This document shows positions 1 through 8,737 of a stretch of DNA of 64,000 nucleotides, piece by piece. The stretch covers positions 1,860,001 through 1,924,000 of the forward strand of contig NZ_WJFD01000001.1 of the NCBI RefSeq assembly GCF_009647655.1. Reading direction: 5' to 3'. Made by a program: the position numbers and the translations under genes. The DNA is from Chitinophaga sp. SYP-B3965. GTDB taxonomy: Bacteria > Bacteroidota > Bacteroidia > Chitinophagales > Chitinophagaceae. Each line of letters starts with the position of its first letter. The first letter of the stretch is position 1. The notes below the pieces were generated by a model. It had not been told where the DNA came from and made no database searches. It saw nothing but the letters and a program-made list of their open reading frames with translations.

Positions 1-2
1 AC

Positions 3-512
3 AGCGTGAACAGGGGGATCCAATGGACACAGGCAGCTGGTTATGCACTCTTCAATAACACTACCGGTACCCTGGATTTCAGACTGGACTCTTTGCTGAA
101 CTGGCGGAATTGTGATGTGCTGTATAGCTATCCCGGTACAAAAACTACGGTGATGGGTTACTTCGCCAACAACTTTAATGAGGAAACCGGTGCTGAATAT
201 GGCGGTGAACAACCCAGCATGCTGTTCTTCAAACCTAAGAATGAGAACTCACTGGTTAAACTTTATAATGTGATCCTGAATGCACCGGCTGGTAAAAAAG
301 GATTCCATAGTTATCAAACATCTATCCCCATTGGGCTGGAAGGTACTTTCCTGGCCATCAGTGCAGTGAATGGCAAGTTCTATGCAGAGATGAAAGATGT
401 AACGATTGCGGCACCTCTGGCAGGCAAAACATATACTGGTGTAACGTTTGATCCGCAGGAAGTCTCTGAGACAGCGCTGCTCACATTGATCAATCAATTG
501 AATTCGAAATAA
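3..512 (+). CDS. C-terminal part of an unrecognised protein (5' end outside window)
   Basis: The reading frame is open from the left edge and ends with TAA at 510-512, so at least 169 residues of a longer protein are visible. A GTG at 6 exists, but nothing marks it as a real start, and I treat the gene as truncated by the window. The fragment is rich in aromatic and beta-type segments and shows no membrane helix, cysteine cluster or catalytic motif I can name. A good intrinsic terminator follows 22 bases after the stop. The style suggests an extracellular or periplasmic beta-rich domain, but this is only inference. Confidence 0.7.
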   Translation, partial: SVNRGIQWTQAAGYALFNNTTGTLDFRLDSLLNWRNCDVLYSYPGTKTTVMGYFANNFNEETGAEYGGEQPSMLFFKPKNENSLVKLYNVILNAPAGKKGFHSYQTSIPIGLEGTFLAISAVNGKFYAEMKDVTIAAPLAGKTYTGVTFDPQEVSETALLTLINQLNSK

Positions 513-660
513 GCGTGGTTATTGAGGTGTATGTACCGGTACTGTTGAGGCAGTACCGGTTTTTTTATTTTGGAAGTGTGGTTATTGAGGGCGTCTGTAC
601 TGTTTTTTTATTTTGGAAGCGGATTATTGAAGGCCCCGTACTGTTTTTTTATTCTAAAAA
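513..660. repeat. Three decaying copies of a terminator-bearing segment
   Basis: The segment GTGGTTATTGAGG...GTACTGTTTTTTTATT occurs three times in a row, starting near 515, 578 and 620. Only the first copy keeps the full GTACCGGTACTG/CAGTACCGGT stem. The second and third keep the leading GG(A)TTATTGA and the trailing GTACTG plus T-run but have lost the left arm. This reads as tandem duplication of a terminator followed by decay. Confidence 0.7.
535..568 (+). terminator. Intrinsic terminator of the first gene
   Basis: A perfect 10-bp stem (ACCGGTACTG at 535-544 with its complement at 551-560) encloses a six-base loop and runs into eight T residues. It sits 22 bp after the stop at 512. Confidence 0.85.
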
Positions 661-665
661 ATAAA

Positions 666-702
666 CCAACATGCCCACCGCCAAAGGCGGTGGACATGTT
701 GG
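666..702 (-). terminator. Long hairpin, probable minus-strand terminator
   Basis: A 17-bp stem with one C/A mismatch (666-682 against 686-702) closes on an AAA loop. On the minus strand it is followed by TTTATTTTTT, which fits an intrinsic terminator for transcription from the cytochrome-type gene ending at 1003, although it lies 300 bp beyond that stop. The plus-strand side also has a T-rich tail (TCTATTTTATTT), so it may act in both directions. Confidence 0.6.
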
Positions 703-720
703 TTGGTGTCTATTTTATTT

Positions 721-1008
721 GAATGCTTTGGGCGCTTGTGTTTTTTATTTCAATGCTTTCAGTGGTTCTTGTTTTTTTATTTCAAGCTTCCGGTGATTGT
801 GTTTTCTCAATGCTTTCGGTGGTTCCTGTTTTTTATTTCAAGCTTCCGGTGATTGTGTTTTCTCAATGCTTTCGGTGGTTCCTGTTTTTTATTTCAAGCT
901 TCCGGTGATTGTGTTTTTTTTATGCTTTCGGTGGTTCCTGTTTTTTATTTCAAGCTTCCGGTGATTGTGTTTTTTTTATGCTTTCGGTGGTTCCTATTGT
1001 TTTTACTT
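721..1008. repeat. 56-bp tandem repeat made of two related half units
   Basis: Ten copies of a GCTTYCGGTG-type core begin at 725, 755, 786, 812, 842, 868, 898, 924, 954 and 980. From 786 on, spacing alternates exactly 26 and 30 bp, so the full period is 56 bp. The half units differ in their tails (GTTCCTGTTTTTTATTTCAA versus ATTGTGTTTTCTC or poly-T). The array ends almost exactly at the stop codon (1003-1005) of the minus-strand lipoprotein gene, so it would form that gene's 3' UTR. There are no unique spacers, so it is not CRISPR, and no sensible protein is encoded. Confidence 0.85.
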
Positions 1009-3249
1009 AAATTCCTCTATGGTAAATGACTTCTGACGTCCTTTATATTTTTCTCTGATAGCTAATACATCCTTCTCCGTTACCTTTTCCGCTTTATTGC
1101 CCCAGGCATTGCGGATGTAACTCATCAGCTGTGCAATATCTCCGTTGGAGAATTCATCACTACTGCCAATACCGGGCATATCTGCGGCTAATTTATATGC
1201 CTTACCATTCACTTCCACCGGTCCTGTTAGTCCGTATAGTACGATGGCTATCAGCCTTTCCTTTTTGCCGGTTACAATTTCAGAATGGTTCAACGGCGGT
1301 GCAAGGGATTGAATGCCTTCCCCATCTGCACCATGGCAGGTTTGGCAAACGGTTTTAAAGATCAGGCTGCCGCGCGGGAATTCTTTTCCCAGCACATCAC
1401 CCTGGCTTGCTTTCCGCTGATTGGCGATATCCCTTAATACCTTTTGCAAATTCCGGCGGATCACCAGGTTGGTATCAGGATTCCAAGTGATGATCTCTTT
1501 CAGTAAAGCGGCTTCGTTATCTTTTGCATTGCTGATCAATGCATCTGCTACATATGGATCATTAGGGAAATGCTGATAAAGTTGCTGTACTAAGTTGGTG
1601 TTCTTCAAAGCAGGAAGCACCAATGCTACATCAGGTGCAAATTGCGGCATATCTACAAAACCATTCAGTATGGCAATGGCCAATTCTTCATTTGCAGGCG
1701 TAATAACAGATGGCAGAACGGATAAGGCCTGCCGCCGGATCACTGCATCCCCTTGTGCTGCCAATGCTTTTACATCTTCTATCGTTAAGGCATGTAATCC
1801 TTCTAATGTCCAAAGCGCATGGATCAATCCTAATGGCTTCGTTACGTCAGCGAGGCGTTGTCTTAATAAAGGAATAGCGGCCGGGTATTTTCCATCCACC
1901 AGCATTTGCTGTGCTTTATCCCGCACCCAGCCATTAGGGTGATCAAGTGCAACCACCAGTTGTGCCGGATCTGTGGTAAGCTTGAACGGTACTGGCTTTG
2001 AGCCGGTGGGGAACATACGGTAAATACGTCCGCAGTTCAATGGATCCGTGAGGTGGCGGGTAGCAATTTCTTTTTTAAGATAAGGCGTGAGGAATGTTTT
2101 ATGCTGAATGATGCCGCGGTACATATCTAATATGTACAACGCGCCATCAGGGCCTACGTTCAGGTTCACAGGACGGAAACGTTCATCTGTACTGGCCAGG
2201 AATTCCCGGCCCTGGTAAGCCTGTTTCCCTTTCACCTGGTAACCGCTGTCTGCCAGGATATTCCTTTTTATCAGGTTGGCAGAAGGTTCCGCTACAAAAG
2301 CATTGCCTTCATAAGCATTGCCGTATAGCCCACCCCGGTAGATCACCGGCCCGCAGGCAGCAGTGAATTGACGCAGGCGGAGACTATCATCCAGTACCTT
2401 TTTCATGTAACCGCGGTTTACACCGGGCGTTGGCCGTGCAGGGTATACATTGTTATCCGGTACAATGTTCTCATCATATCCTTTCACATTCCGCTGATGC
2501 GGATTGGCAGCTCCTAAACCTGGTGAGAAATAGTCACCCAGCAGGTTTTCAGAATTATTGTTGTAGAACAACCGGCCATAATTATCCTGGGTAATGCCCC
2601 ACTGGCCACGGAAATGTGTTTCCTCCTTTAACCAGCGGTTGCCTTCTTTACGATATCTCTTGTTGGATTTAGCGTTGTAGATCCAGTTATCCATGGCGCG
2701 TAACAAGCCATTAGGCTGGTGTTCCACATTCCCGCCTTCTGTGTACATGGAATCTACCAGTGTGCGTTTACCGGCTTTATCGCCGTTAATTTCCACGTAC
2801 CAGAGCCGCGGAGGTTCAGCCACCAGGAGGCCGTTCTCTATGAGGCATAAAGCGCGGGGTAATATGAGCGAGTCCAGGAACACGGTGCGTTTATCTATTG
2901 CGCCGTCTCCCGTGGTATCTTCCAGGATCACGATCTTGCCGTTGGTTGCGTTCTCACCCGTACCAGATGTATCCGGCATGTAACCGGTCATCTCTGCTAC
3001 CCAGAGCCGTCCTTTTTCGTCAAAGGTCATGGCCACGGGTACGATCACCTGCGGTTCCGCAGCAATCAGCTGTATGCTGGATCCGTCTTCTGCCTTTAAA
3101 TGTTGGAGGGATTGTTCTGCTGTTAGTACCGGGGATTCCGCGTATTGTTTGCGCATAGCGATGGAATCAGCCTGGGGGGATCTCCCCTGGTTACCACAAC
3201 TCATCAGCGCCAGCCCCGCAATAGTACATCCGATCAATTTACTCATCAT
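1003..3249 (-). CDS. Cytochrome c / beta-propeller dehydrogenase-like lipoprotein
   Basis: About 748 residues. The N-terminus is a lipoprotein signal (hydrophobic stretch then LALMSC-GNQ), so the protein should be anchored in an envelope membrane facing the periplasm. The first ~400 residues resemble the glucose/sorbosone-dehydrogenase-like propeller (segments such as MTFDEKGRLWVAEMTGYMPD and NVGPDGALYILDMYRG). A HEAT-like alpha-helical region follows, then a C-terminal cytochrome c domain with one heme motif, CQTCHG, and a downstream Met-rich segment (ADMPGIG) that could supply the axial ligand. This is the architecture of the membrane-bound dehydrogenase family of Bacteroidota and Planctomycetes; the substrate is unknown. 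I chose the ATG at 3249 because the frame extends upstream only through a TTG that overlaps a promoter-like TATTTTG box. The MFS gene lies 78 bp upstream on the same strand. Confidence 0.85.
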   Translation of the reverse strand: MMSKLIGCTIAGLALMSCGNQGRSPQADSIAMRKQYAESPVLTAEQSLQHLKAEDGSSIQLIAAEPQVIVPVAMTFDEKGRLWVAEMTGYMPDTSGTGENATNGKIVILEDTTGDGAIDKRTVFLDSLILPRALCLIENGLLVAEPPRLWYVEINGDKAGKRTLVDSMYTEGGNVEHQPNGLLRAMDNWIYNAKSNKRYRKEGNRWLKEETHFRGQWGITQDNYGRLFYNNNSENLLGDYFSPGLGAANPHQRNVKGYDENIVPDNNVYPARPTPGVNRGYMKKVLDDSLRLRQFTAACGPVIYRGGLYGNAYEGNAFVAEPSANLIKRNILADSGYQVKGKQAYQGREFLASTDERFRPVNLNVGPDGALYILDMYRGIIQHKTFLTPYLKKEIATRHLTDPLNCGRIYRMFPTGSKPVPFKLTTDPAQLVVALDHPNGWVRDKAQQMLVDGKYPAAIPLLRQRLADVTKPLGLIHALWTLEGLHALTIEDVKALAAQGDAVIRRQALSVLPSVITPANEELAIAILNGFVDMPQFAPDVALVLPALKNTNLVQQLYQHFPNDPYVADALISNAKDNEAALLKEIITWNPDTNLVIRRNLQKVLRDIANQRKASQGDVLGKEFPRGSLIFKTVCQTCHGADGEGIQSLAPPLNHSEIVTGKKERLIAIVLYGLTGPVEVNGKAYKLAADMPGIGSSDEFSNGDIAQLMSYIRNAWGNKAEKVTEKDVLAIREKYKGRQKSFTIEEFK

Positions 3250-3327
3250 AGCCCTAAAAGATATAGCTTCCAAAATACTACGCTTCCGTTAATATTCAAA
3301 TCCTCCTGCACTAATTGTGATAACCGG

Positions 3328-4791
3328 TTAATGGAACCGTCGCCTGAATACATTCTTTATGGTAGAATAACCGTTCATGAGATTGCCGATCAGGAAACTG
3401 TTCTTGAGGTTTTGCCGCACGGTACTGCGCATGATACGCACCACCATATCCTTTTCCACCTCTCCCGTTTCCTTTACCCTGCCCAAACGGTTCACCGCCA
3501 GCAAGGCCAGGATAGCCCCGAAAGCAAACAGGAAGTTCCACTCATGCAACTCTACCAGGTGAAAGGCTTTTGTCCAGTTAGGGCTTCCCCACTCTGCATC
3601 TATCTTCAGGTGGCGGCCGGTGAAGTAATCCGCCAGGTAACCACCGGCCAGTGGGGCCAGTGAAGAGAACACCGCCGTAACAATGTTTTTGGTGGCCAGG
3701 TAATAAATGGCATCCGACTGCGGCGCCAGCTTCAAGCCAATATTGGTGAGCGAAAGATTGATCCCTGCGTTGGCAAACCCCATCACGATATGGATACAGG
3801 TGAGCAACACCAGGTTAGGCCATAGCTGGGAATAGATCCCTACAAAACACCAGCCTACCAGGCAGAGGATATATAAAGGCGCGCCAATGGCAATGATGGT
3901 TTTATTACTGTATCGGTCTGCAAACAGGCCCCAGAGCCGGATAGTGAGGATACTGGACACCTGGCTGAGGATGGTGAGGCCAATGATGTAAGAAAGCCCC
4001 AGCCCCATGCTCTTCATCATAAAAACGGTAAAGAAGGGTGCTGCAATATTTACGGCAAACACCCAGGCGGAATTAAAGATCAGTAAACGCCTGAAGTTAC
4101 TGTCCTTCAGGGTGCGGCGTAATAACAGGAAGATGTTCTCCTTGGTCATGTACGTTTGCGGCTCCGGGGTTTTGGACAGGAAGATGGTGCCGGACAAGCC
4201 AATGACGCCTGCGGCAATGAACATCCAGCCATATACATTCAACTCCATCAGCGGCTGGTGATCCCGGATGTAATCCACGCCTAATGCCAGCATCAGGCTC
4301 AGCACGGCATTCAGCGTTTGCATATAACTGCTGCGTTTGGCAAAATAAGCGCCCAGCTGGTTACCGGGCACCAGGTCTTTCATCCATGAATTCCAGCTGG
4401 CGCCGGCAATAGCACCGGAAAGATAGTAGAAGAAAAGAATGGGGATGATCAGTTCGATGGTGGTCCATTGCGGCCAGAGCAGCGGGAAGATACCAATGAT
4501 GATCAAAGGAAAGCGAGCCAGGAAAGCACAGATCACGGTAACAGCACGGCGGTTGTTATAACGCCGTACCAGCCAGATAGAGATCAGCTGGAACAGGTTC
4601 ACAAGTGTAGGCAACGCGGCTATTAAACCCAGTTGCAGGTTATTAGCGCCCAGCAGGATAGCCATGGCCACAATGAAAGCACCGCCTGTTAAAGTGGTCA
4701 TGGCCTCAGAAGCCAACCCATCTCCTATGACCAGTTTCAACCCCCTGTTTACATCTGTTTCTGTGAGTGACTGACTTGGCTTCAGATCCAT
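3328..4791 (-). CDS. Major facilitator superfamily transporter
   Basis: 487 residues from the ATG at 4791; a TTG 30 bases upstream is the only alternative. The sequence has about twelve hydrophobic helices separated by short loops, with the MFS-type cytoplasmic loop after helix 2 (SIWLVRRYNNRRAVTV) and a central loop near residue 220. The N-terminal GDGLASEAMTTLTGGAFIVAMAILLGA segment resembles MFS proteins of unknown substrate common in Bacteroidota. It sits between the smc terminator and the cytochrome-type lipoprotein gene on the same strand and may be co-transcribed with the latter. The substrate cannot be told from the sequence. Confidence 0.85.
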   Translation of the reverse strand: MDLKPSQSLTETDVNRGLKLVIGDGLASEAMTTLTGGAFIVAMAILLGANNLQLGLIAALPTLVNLFQLISIWLVRRYNNRRAVTVICAFLARFPLIIIGIFPLLWPQWTTIELIIPILFFYYLSGAIAGASWNSWMKDLVPGNQLGAYFAKRSSYMQTLNAVLSLMLALGVDYIRDHQPLMELNVYGWMFIAAGVIGLSGTIFLSKTPEPQTYMTKENIFLLLRRTLKDSNFRRLLIFNSAWVFAVNIAAPFFTVFMMKSMGLGLSYIIGLTILSQVSSILTIRLWGLFADRYSNKTIIAIGAPLYILCLVGWCFVGIYSQLWPNLVLLTCIHIVMGFANAGINLSLTNIGLKLAPQSDAIYYLATKNIVTAVFSSLAPLAGGYLADYFTGRHLKIDAEWGSPNWTKAFHLVELHEWNFLFAFGAILALLAVNRLGRVKETGEVEKDMVVRIMRSTVRQNLKNSFLIGNLMNGYSTIKNVFRRRFH

Positions 4792-4832
4792 TACAAATGT
4801 TTTTTCGAGGTTGATGGGCAATCATTGTACCA

Positions 4833-4866
4833 TAAAAAAAAGGTGCACTGTTTTAACAATGCACCT
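4833..4866 (-). terminator. Intrinsic terminator of smc
   Basis: A 12-bp stem with one mismatch (4841-4852 with 4855-4866) is followed on the minus strand by seven T residues. It lies 22 bp after the smc stop and separates smc from the MFS gene. Confidence 0.85.
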
Positions 4867-4888
4867 GTATAAAAAGTTGATGTAGTAA

Positions 4889-7800
4889 TTAGTTCAGACT
4901 TCTGAAATCCACCGGCACCAGTTTGCTCACACCTGCTTCCTGCATGGTTACCCCGTAGATCACATCCACTGCCGCCATCGTTTGCTTGTTGTGCGTAACG
5001 ATGATGAACTGGGAGTTATCGGAGAACTTGCGGATCATATTGGTGAACTTGCCTACGTTGGCATCATCCAATGGTGCATCCACCTCATCCAGGATACAGA
5101 ATGGTGCTGGTTTGATCAGATAAATAGCGAAGAGCAGGGCGGTTGCCGTGAGGGTTTTTTCTCCACCGGACAATTGTGTAATAGCCGCCGGGCGTTTCCC
5201 TTTTGGTTTAGCAATGATCTCAATACCGGTATCTGCCAGGTTGGAAGGATCGTTCAGGATCATATCACACTGATCTTCTTCCGTGAACAAAGCTTTGAAC
5301 ACGCGGATGAAGTTCTCTTTCACCTGGTTAAAGGTATCCAGGAACTTCTGGTTGGCCGTAGTTTCCACTTCCTGGATAGTAGCCAGTAATGATTCCTTAG
5401 CGGTCACCAGGTCGTTTTTCTGCTCTAAGATGAACTCGTACCGTTTTTTCATTTCTGTGTACGCTTCAATGGCGGTAGGGTTGATCTCACCCATGTTCTC
5501 CAGCCTTTTCTTGAGGCGCTCTGCATTGCCTTGCAGGTCTTCTACAGACTGACCGCCGGTACGGTCTTCATCCAGGATCTCATCCAGGTTGATCTTGAAC
5601 TCCACGCTCAGCCTTTCCTTCATGGAAGACAATTGCAGTTTGAGTTCATTCACTTTATCCTTGATCGCGTTCAGGTTCTGATCCAGCAGGTCCCGCGTTT
5701 TCTGTTTGGAACGCAGGGTGCTTTCCAGTTCCTGCAGGTGGTTACGGAAGTTGTAGTACTCCTGGTCCTTCTCATTCACACTCTTCTCTTCTTCTTCACG
5801 GCGGCGGAACAGGTCTACCAGGCCGTCTTCAGAAGAAGCCAGCCTGTCTTCAGCAGCTTCGATGTTACCCGCTGTATCTTCCAGTTGTGTTTTATTACTG
5901 GTCACCTGCACATGCAGGTCACTGAGTTGTTTCCGTTTGAAATCCAGTTCCTGTTTCAGGCCCTGCACTTTACTGTGCTGACGGGTATGTTGCAGGTTCT
6001 GGTTATTGAACTGTACGCTTGCCTGGTTGAACTGCTGCTCTGCTTCCTGTGCGGCACGGTCTGCTGCCAGGATGCTGTCGTGCAGGTTGTGCACTCTTTC
6101 ATTGAGGCCATCCAGTTCATCCTTTACGGTAGCAATGCTTTGTTCATTTGCTTCCAGCTGCTGCTCCATTTCTGTGAGGCGCTTGCTGCCGGTTTCTATC
6201 AGGTGATGGAAGTTCTCTATCCTGTTCTGCAAACCGAAGAGCTGATTGTTCAGCTGGTTCACTTTTTCCTTTAAAGCATTGATCTTATTTTCATTCAACT
6301 GACTGTTGTAACCCAACACTTCGTCGTGCTTGGCCTGCAATTGAACTTTAAGACTGCTGCATACTGTTTCCAGGTCTTTGATCTCCTGATCCAGCTTCTC
6401 CAGGTTCTTGGCGCGGCCCAGTTTCTTTCCTTCGAACAAACCAACAGAACCACCATTCATACTGTACTTACCACGGTGAACGCGGCCGCTCTTTTCTGTG
6501 ATCAGTACATCCTGATCAGGCAGTTCGGCGAAGTTCATGGCAGTGAGGTCGTTAGCGATGAACACTTTGCCCAGCAGGTAATTACCCAGCCCTTTGTACT
6601 TCTCATCGATCTCCACTACTTCCAGTGCGGAAATAGTACCGGGAGGCGCAAACAAAGTGCCTGCCTGGTGGTTGAACTGATCCAGGATGAAGAAGTTGGC
6701 CTTACCTTTTTTATGAAGGTCCAGCAGTTGGATGGCCTGAATAGCTTCTTCTGCGTTGTTCACTACATAGAAGTTCAGGTAAGGTTCCAGCAGGTTTTCT
6801 ATACAGGTGCGGTAAGCTTCCTGGCAAAAGAAAATATCGCTGAGGATGGGTGCTTTATTATTCCAGTCTGTGTTCTTTTTGAGGAACTTGATACTCTCGG
6901 GGTAACCTTCCAGGCTGTCCACGAGGGATTTCAACAGATCGTATTCGTTCTTTTTGGAATCCAGTTTACGGTTCTCATCTACCAGTCTGTCACGCAGGCC
7001 TTCTATCTCTCCTTGTGTGGCGAGGATCTTGCCTTTTGTTTCTTCCTGGAAGTTCACCATTTCTTCCAGCTCGTCCTTGCTGCTTTCCAGCACTTCCTGC
7101 AAACCGCTCTTCTCATCTTCCAGTTGCTGGATCTGCGTTAAGCGGTTGGTCTTTTCTTCCTGTAATTGCTGGATGCCGCGTTGCAGGTTCTGCACGGAAG
7201 TATCGGCGATGGCCACTTTCTTTTCCGCTTCAAACTGCTGGCGTTGCCATTGCTGCTGGTCTTTACGGAGGTTTTCCAGGTTGAGTTTCTTCTCAGAGAA
7301 ATGATCTTTCTTCTCATCCACCATTTCGTGGAGGGTTTCCAGTTCATCCTGCATGGAGTCAAACACTTCCTGTTCGTCTGTTACCTGCGTTTCGGTAAAG
7401 GCGATGGAATCTGTGAGTCCTTTTGCCTGGCCTTCTGCATTATTGAGGAAGTCCGTGAGGCTCTTTTCTCTTTCCTTTAAGTAGGTCAGTTGCTGTGAAG
7501 CGAGGTTCTTATCATTCTCTTTGGTGCGGATGGTAGACACGAGTTCGTTGAAAGAACGCTGCATTACCTGCAGTTCTCTTTCTTTCGCAACAAAGTGCAG
7601 TTTATCCTGTTCCACGGCGGCCTCGTCTGTAGAGATCTCCGCTTCCAGTGCAAACTTCCTGTCTGTTTCCTGTTGCTGCTGCTCTGTGAGGTCTTTAAAG
7701 GTGTTGTTAAAACCTTCCAGTGAAGCTTTGGCCAGTTCAATGCTGACTTCTTTATATTCTTTCTTGATCTCGTAGAAACGTTCCGCTTTGCGGGCCTGGC

Positions 7801-8419
7801 TCTCGAGGGTCTTGAGGTTATTATTGATCTCGAAAAGGAGGTCTTCGATCCGGTTCAGGTCGCCTTCAGTGGCGTCCAGTTTGGATTTGGCTTCTTTTTT
7901 CCGGGTTTTGTAAATGGAAATACCGGCAGCTTGTTCCAGCATCCGGCGGCGGCTGTTCTCCTTGTCCTTGATAATATCATCCACCATGCCCAACTCGATG
8001 ATAGCATACGAATCCGTACTTATCCCCGTGTCCATGAACAGGTTATGAATATCCTTGAGGCGGCAGATCACATCGTTCAAACGATATTCGCTGTCTCCAT
8101 TCTTGTAGAACTTACGGGTAACGGTAACTGTGGTGAACTCCGTAGGCAATACGCCCTTATTGTTCTCGAACGTAAGACTTACTTCTGCCATGCCGCTGGC
8201 GGAACGGGAACGGGATCCGTTGAATACAAGGCCAGCCTGGTTATCTGAACGCAGGTTGCTGATCTTATGTTCGCCGATCACCCAGCGGATAGAGTCGATG
8301 ATATTACTCTTTCCGCAGCCATTGGGACCAATAACGCCAGTTACACCTTCATCGAAGTGTAATACCGTTTTGTCCGCAAAACTTTTAAACCCTTTGATCT
8401 CTAGTGTTTTTAAACGCAC
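4889..8419 (-). CDS. smc: Chromosome segregation ATPase SMC
   Basis: 1176 residues, the normal length for bacterial SMC. The N-terminal ATPase half shows Walker A GPNGCGKSN at residues 31-39. Two long heptad-rich coiled coils (about 165-505 and 660-1000) flank a hinge domain. The C-terminal half has the ABC signature LSGGEK at 1083-1088 and Walker B ILDEVDAP at 1109-1116. SMC organises and helps segregate the chromosome, normally together with ScpA and ScpB, which are not in this window. The start is GTG at 8419, preceded by a full Shine-Dalgarno sequence, which is unusual in this phylum, and there is no competing ATG. A TATCTTTG box 36 bases upstream is the likely promoter. Confidence 0.98.
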   Translation of the reverse strand: MRLKTLEIKGFKSFADKTVLHFDEGVTGVIGPNGCGKSNIIDSIRWVIGEHKISNLRSDNQAGLVFNGSRSRSASGMAEVSLTFENNKGVLPTEFTTVTVTRKFYKNGDSEYRLNDVICRLKDIHNLFMDTGISTDSYAIIELGMVDDIIKDKENSRRRMLEQAAGISIYKTRKKEAKSKLDATEGDLNRIEDLLFEINNNLKTLESQARKAERFYEIKKEYKEVSIELAKASLEGFNNTFKDLTEQQQQETDRKFALEAEISTDEAAVEQDKLHFVAKERELQVMQRSFNELVSTIRTKENDKNLASQQLTYLKEREKSLTDFLNNAEGQAKGLTDSIAFTETQVTDEQEVFDSMQDELETLHEMVDEKKDHFSEKKLNLENLRKDQQQWQRQQFEAEKKVAIADTSVQNLQRGIQQLQEEKTNRLTQIQQLEDEKSGLQEVLESSKDELEEMVNFQEETKGKILATQGEIEGLRDRLVDENRKLDSKKNEYDLLKSLVDSLEGYPESIKFLKKNTDWNNKAPILSDIFFCQEAYRTCIENLLEPYLNFYVVNNAEEAIQAIQLLDLHKKGKANFFILDQFNHQAGTLFAPPGTISALEVVEIDEKYKGLGNYLLGKVFIANDLTAMNFAELPDQDVLITEKSGRVHRGKYSMNGGSVGLFEGKKLGRAKNLEKLDQEIKDLETVCSSLKVQLQAKHDEVLGYNSQLNENKINALKEKVNQLNNQLFGLQNRIENFHHLIETGSKRLTEMEQQLEANEQSIATVKDELDGLNERVHNLHDSILAADRAAQEAEQQFNQASVQFNNQNLQHTRQHSKVQGLKQELDFKRKQLSDLHVQVTSNKTQLEDTAGNIEAAEDRLASSEDGLVDLFRRREEEEKSVNEKDQEYYNFRNHLQELESTLRSKQKTRDLLDQNLNAIKDKVNELKLQLSSMKERLSVEFKINLDEILDEDRTGGQSVEDLQGNAERLKKRLENMGEINPTAIEAYTEMKKRYEFILEQKNDLVTAKESLLATIQEVETTANQKFLDTFNQVKENFIRVFKALFTEEDQCDMILNDPSNLADTGIEIIAKPKGKRPAAITQLSGGEKTLTATALLFAIYLIKPAPFCILDEVDAPLDDANVGKFTNMIRKFSDNSQFIIVTHNKQTMAAVDVIYGVTMQEAGVSKLVPVDFRSLN

Positions 8420-8451
8420 AACACCTCCTTTTTATGAGCCTTTTTATGAGC
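8420..8451 (-). promoter_or_regulatory. Strong Shine-Dalgarno site and 12-bp tandem duplication in the smc leader
   Basis: On the minus strand AAGGAGGTG (8422-8430) lies directly before the GTG start of smc, a near-perfect match to the 16S anti-SD. Just upstream, a 12-bp unit (GGCTCATAAAAA on the minus strand) is present twice in tandem, at 8428-8439 and 8440-8451, so the second copy merges with the SD. Confidence 0.8.
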
Positions 8452-8454
8452 CGC

Positions 8455-8462
8455 CAAAGATA
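8455..8462 (-). promoter_or_regulatory. Likely -7 promoter element of smc
   Basis: The minus strand reads TATCTTTG, an exact match to the Bacteroidota -7 consensus TAnnTTTG, giving a predicted leader of about 30 nt before the GTG. I could not find a convincing -33 TTTG at 19-21 bp spacing. Confidence 0.6.
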
Positions 8463-8479
8463 ATAGAATTAAGTTGATA

Positions 8480-8558
8480 TCAGCATCATGGGGGTTACCG
8501 CTTCGGGACAGCGGTACTTAGATATGGTCACACTCACACGTAAATTCAATGATGCTGA
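8480..8558. other. Nested inverted repeat upstream of smc
   Basis: A 10-bp outer arm TCAGCATCAT (8480-8489) pairs with 8549-8558. Inside lies a 7-bp hairpin, TACCGCT at 8496-8502 with AGCGGTA at 8510-8516. There is no T-run on either side, so a terminator is unlikely. It could be a structured RNA or a protein-binding site upstream of the smc promoter; the function is unknown. Confidence 0.5.
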
Positions 8559-8579
8559 ATCGTTTGGTAAGTTACCGGA

Positions 8580-8715
8580 GAACACATAATATTTTGTATT
8601 TACTTATACACAGGTGGGGATAAATTTTTCACATTCTTTTAAATTGAATGAAGTTAATTAATTGGTTATTAATATTTTATTATGTTTATTTCGATATTTA
8701 CCTGATTATAAAGCT
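8580..8715. other. AT-rich stretch with a DnaA-box-like site
   Basis: This stretch of the smc/FUSC gap is strongly AT-rich with several runs of T and A. It contains TTATACACA at 8604-8612, which matches the DnaA-box consensus TTATNCACA exactly. A second near match in opposite orientation, GTGGATAA, lies at 8829-8836 beyond the AGGC array. Single matches to a 9-mer can arise by chance, so an origin-like role is only a hypothesis. Confidence 0.35.
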
Positions 8716-8737
8716 CCAAGGGTGAGATGCTGATGTA

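Noticed and set aside
723..908. Open frame of 61 codons through the 56-bp repeat array
   Set aside because: It exists only because the repeat lacks stops in that frame; the peptide is low-complexity, and a 56-bp period shifts frame with every unit.
721..1008. CRISPR array
   Set aside because: Units are contiguous without unique spacers, and no cas genes are nearby.
3145..3663. A 172-codon plus-strand frame across the gap between the cytochrome-type and MFS genes
   Set aside because: It is antisense to both gene ends and shows no protein-like features.
4821..4830. Upstream TTG start for the MFS transporter
   Set aside because: It abuts the smc terminator region, and the ATG at 4791 gives a normal N-terminus.
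5531..7141. Long open frames on the plus strand opposite smc (up to about 270 codons)
   Set aside because: They are antisense to a certain gene, have Phe/Leu/Gln-heavy composition that mirrors SMC coiled-coil codons and lack starts or motifs.
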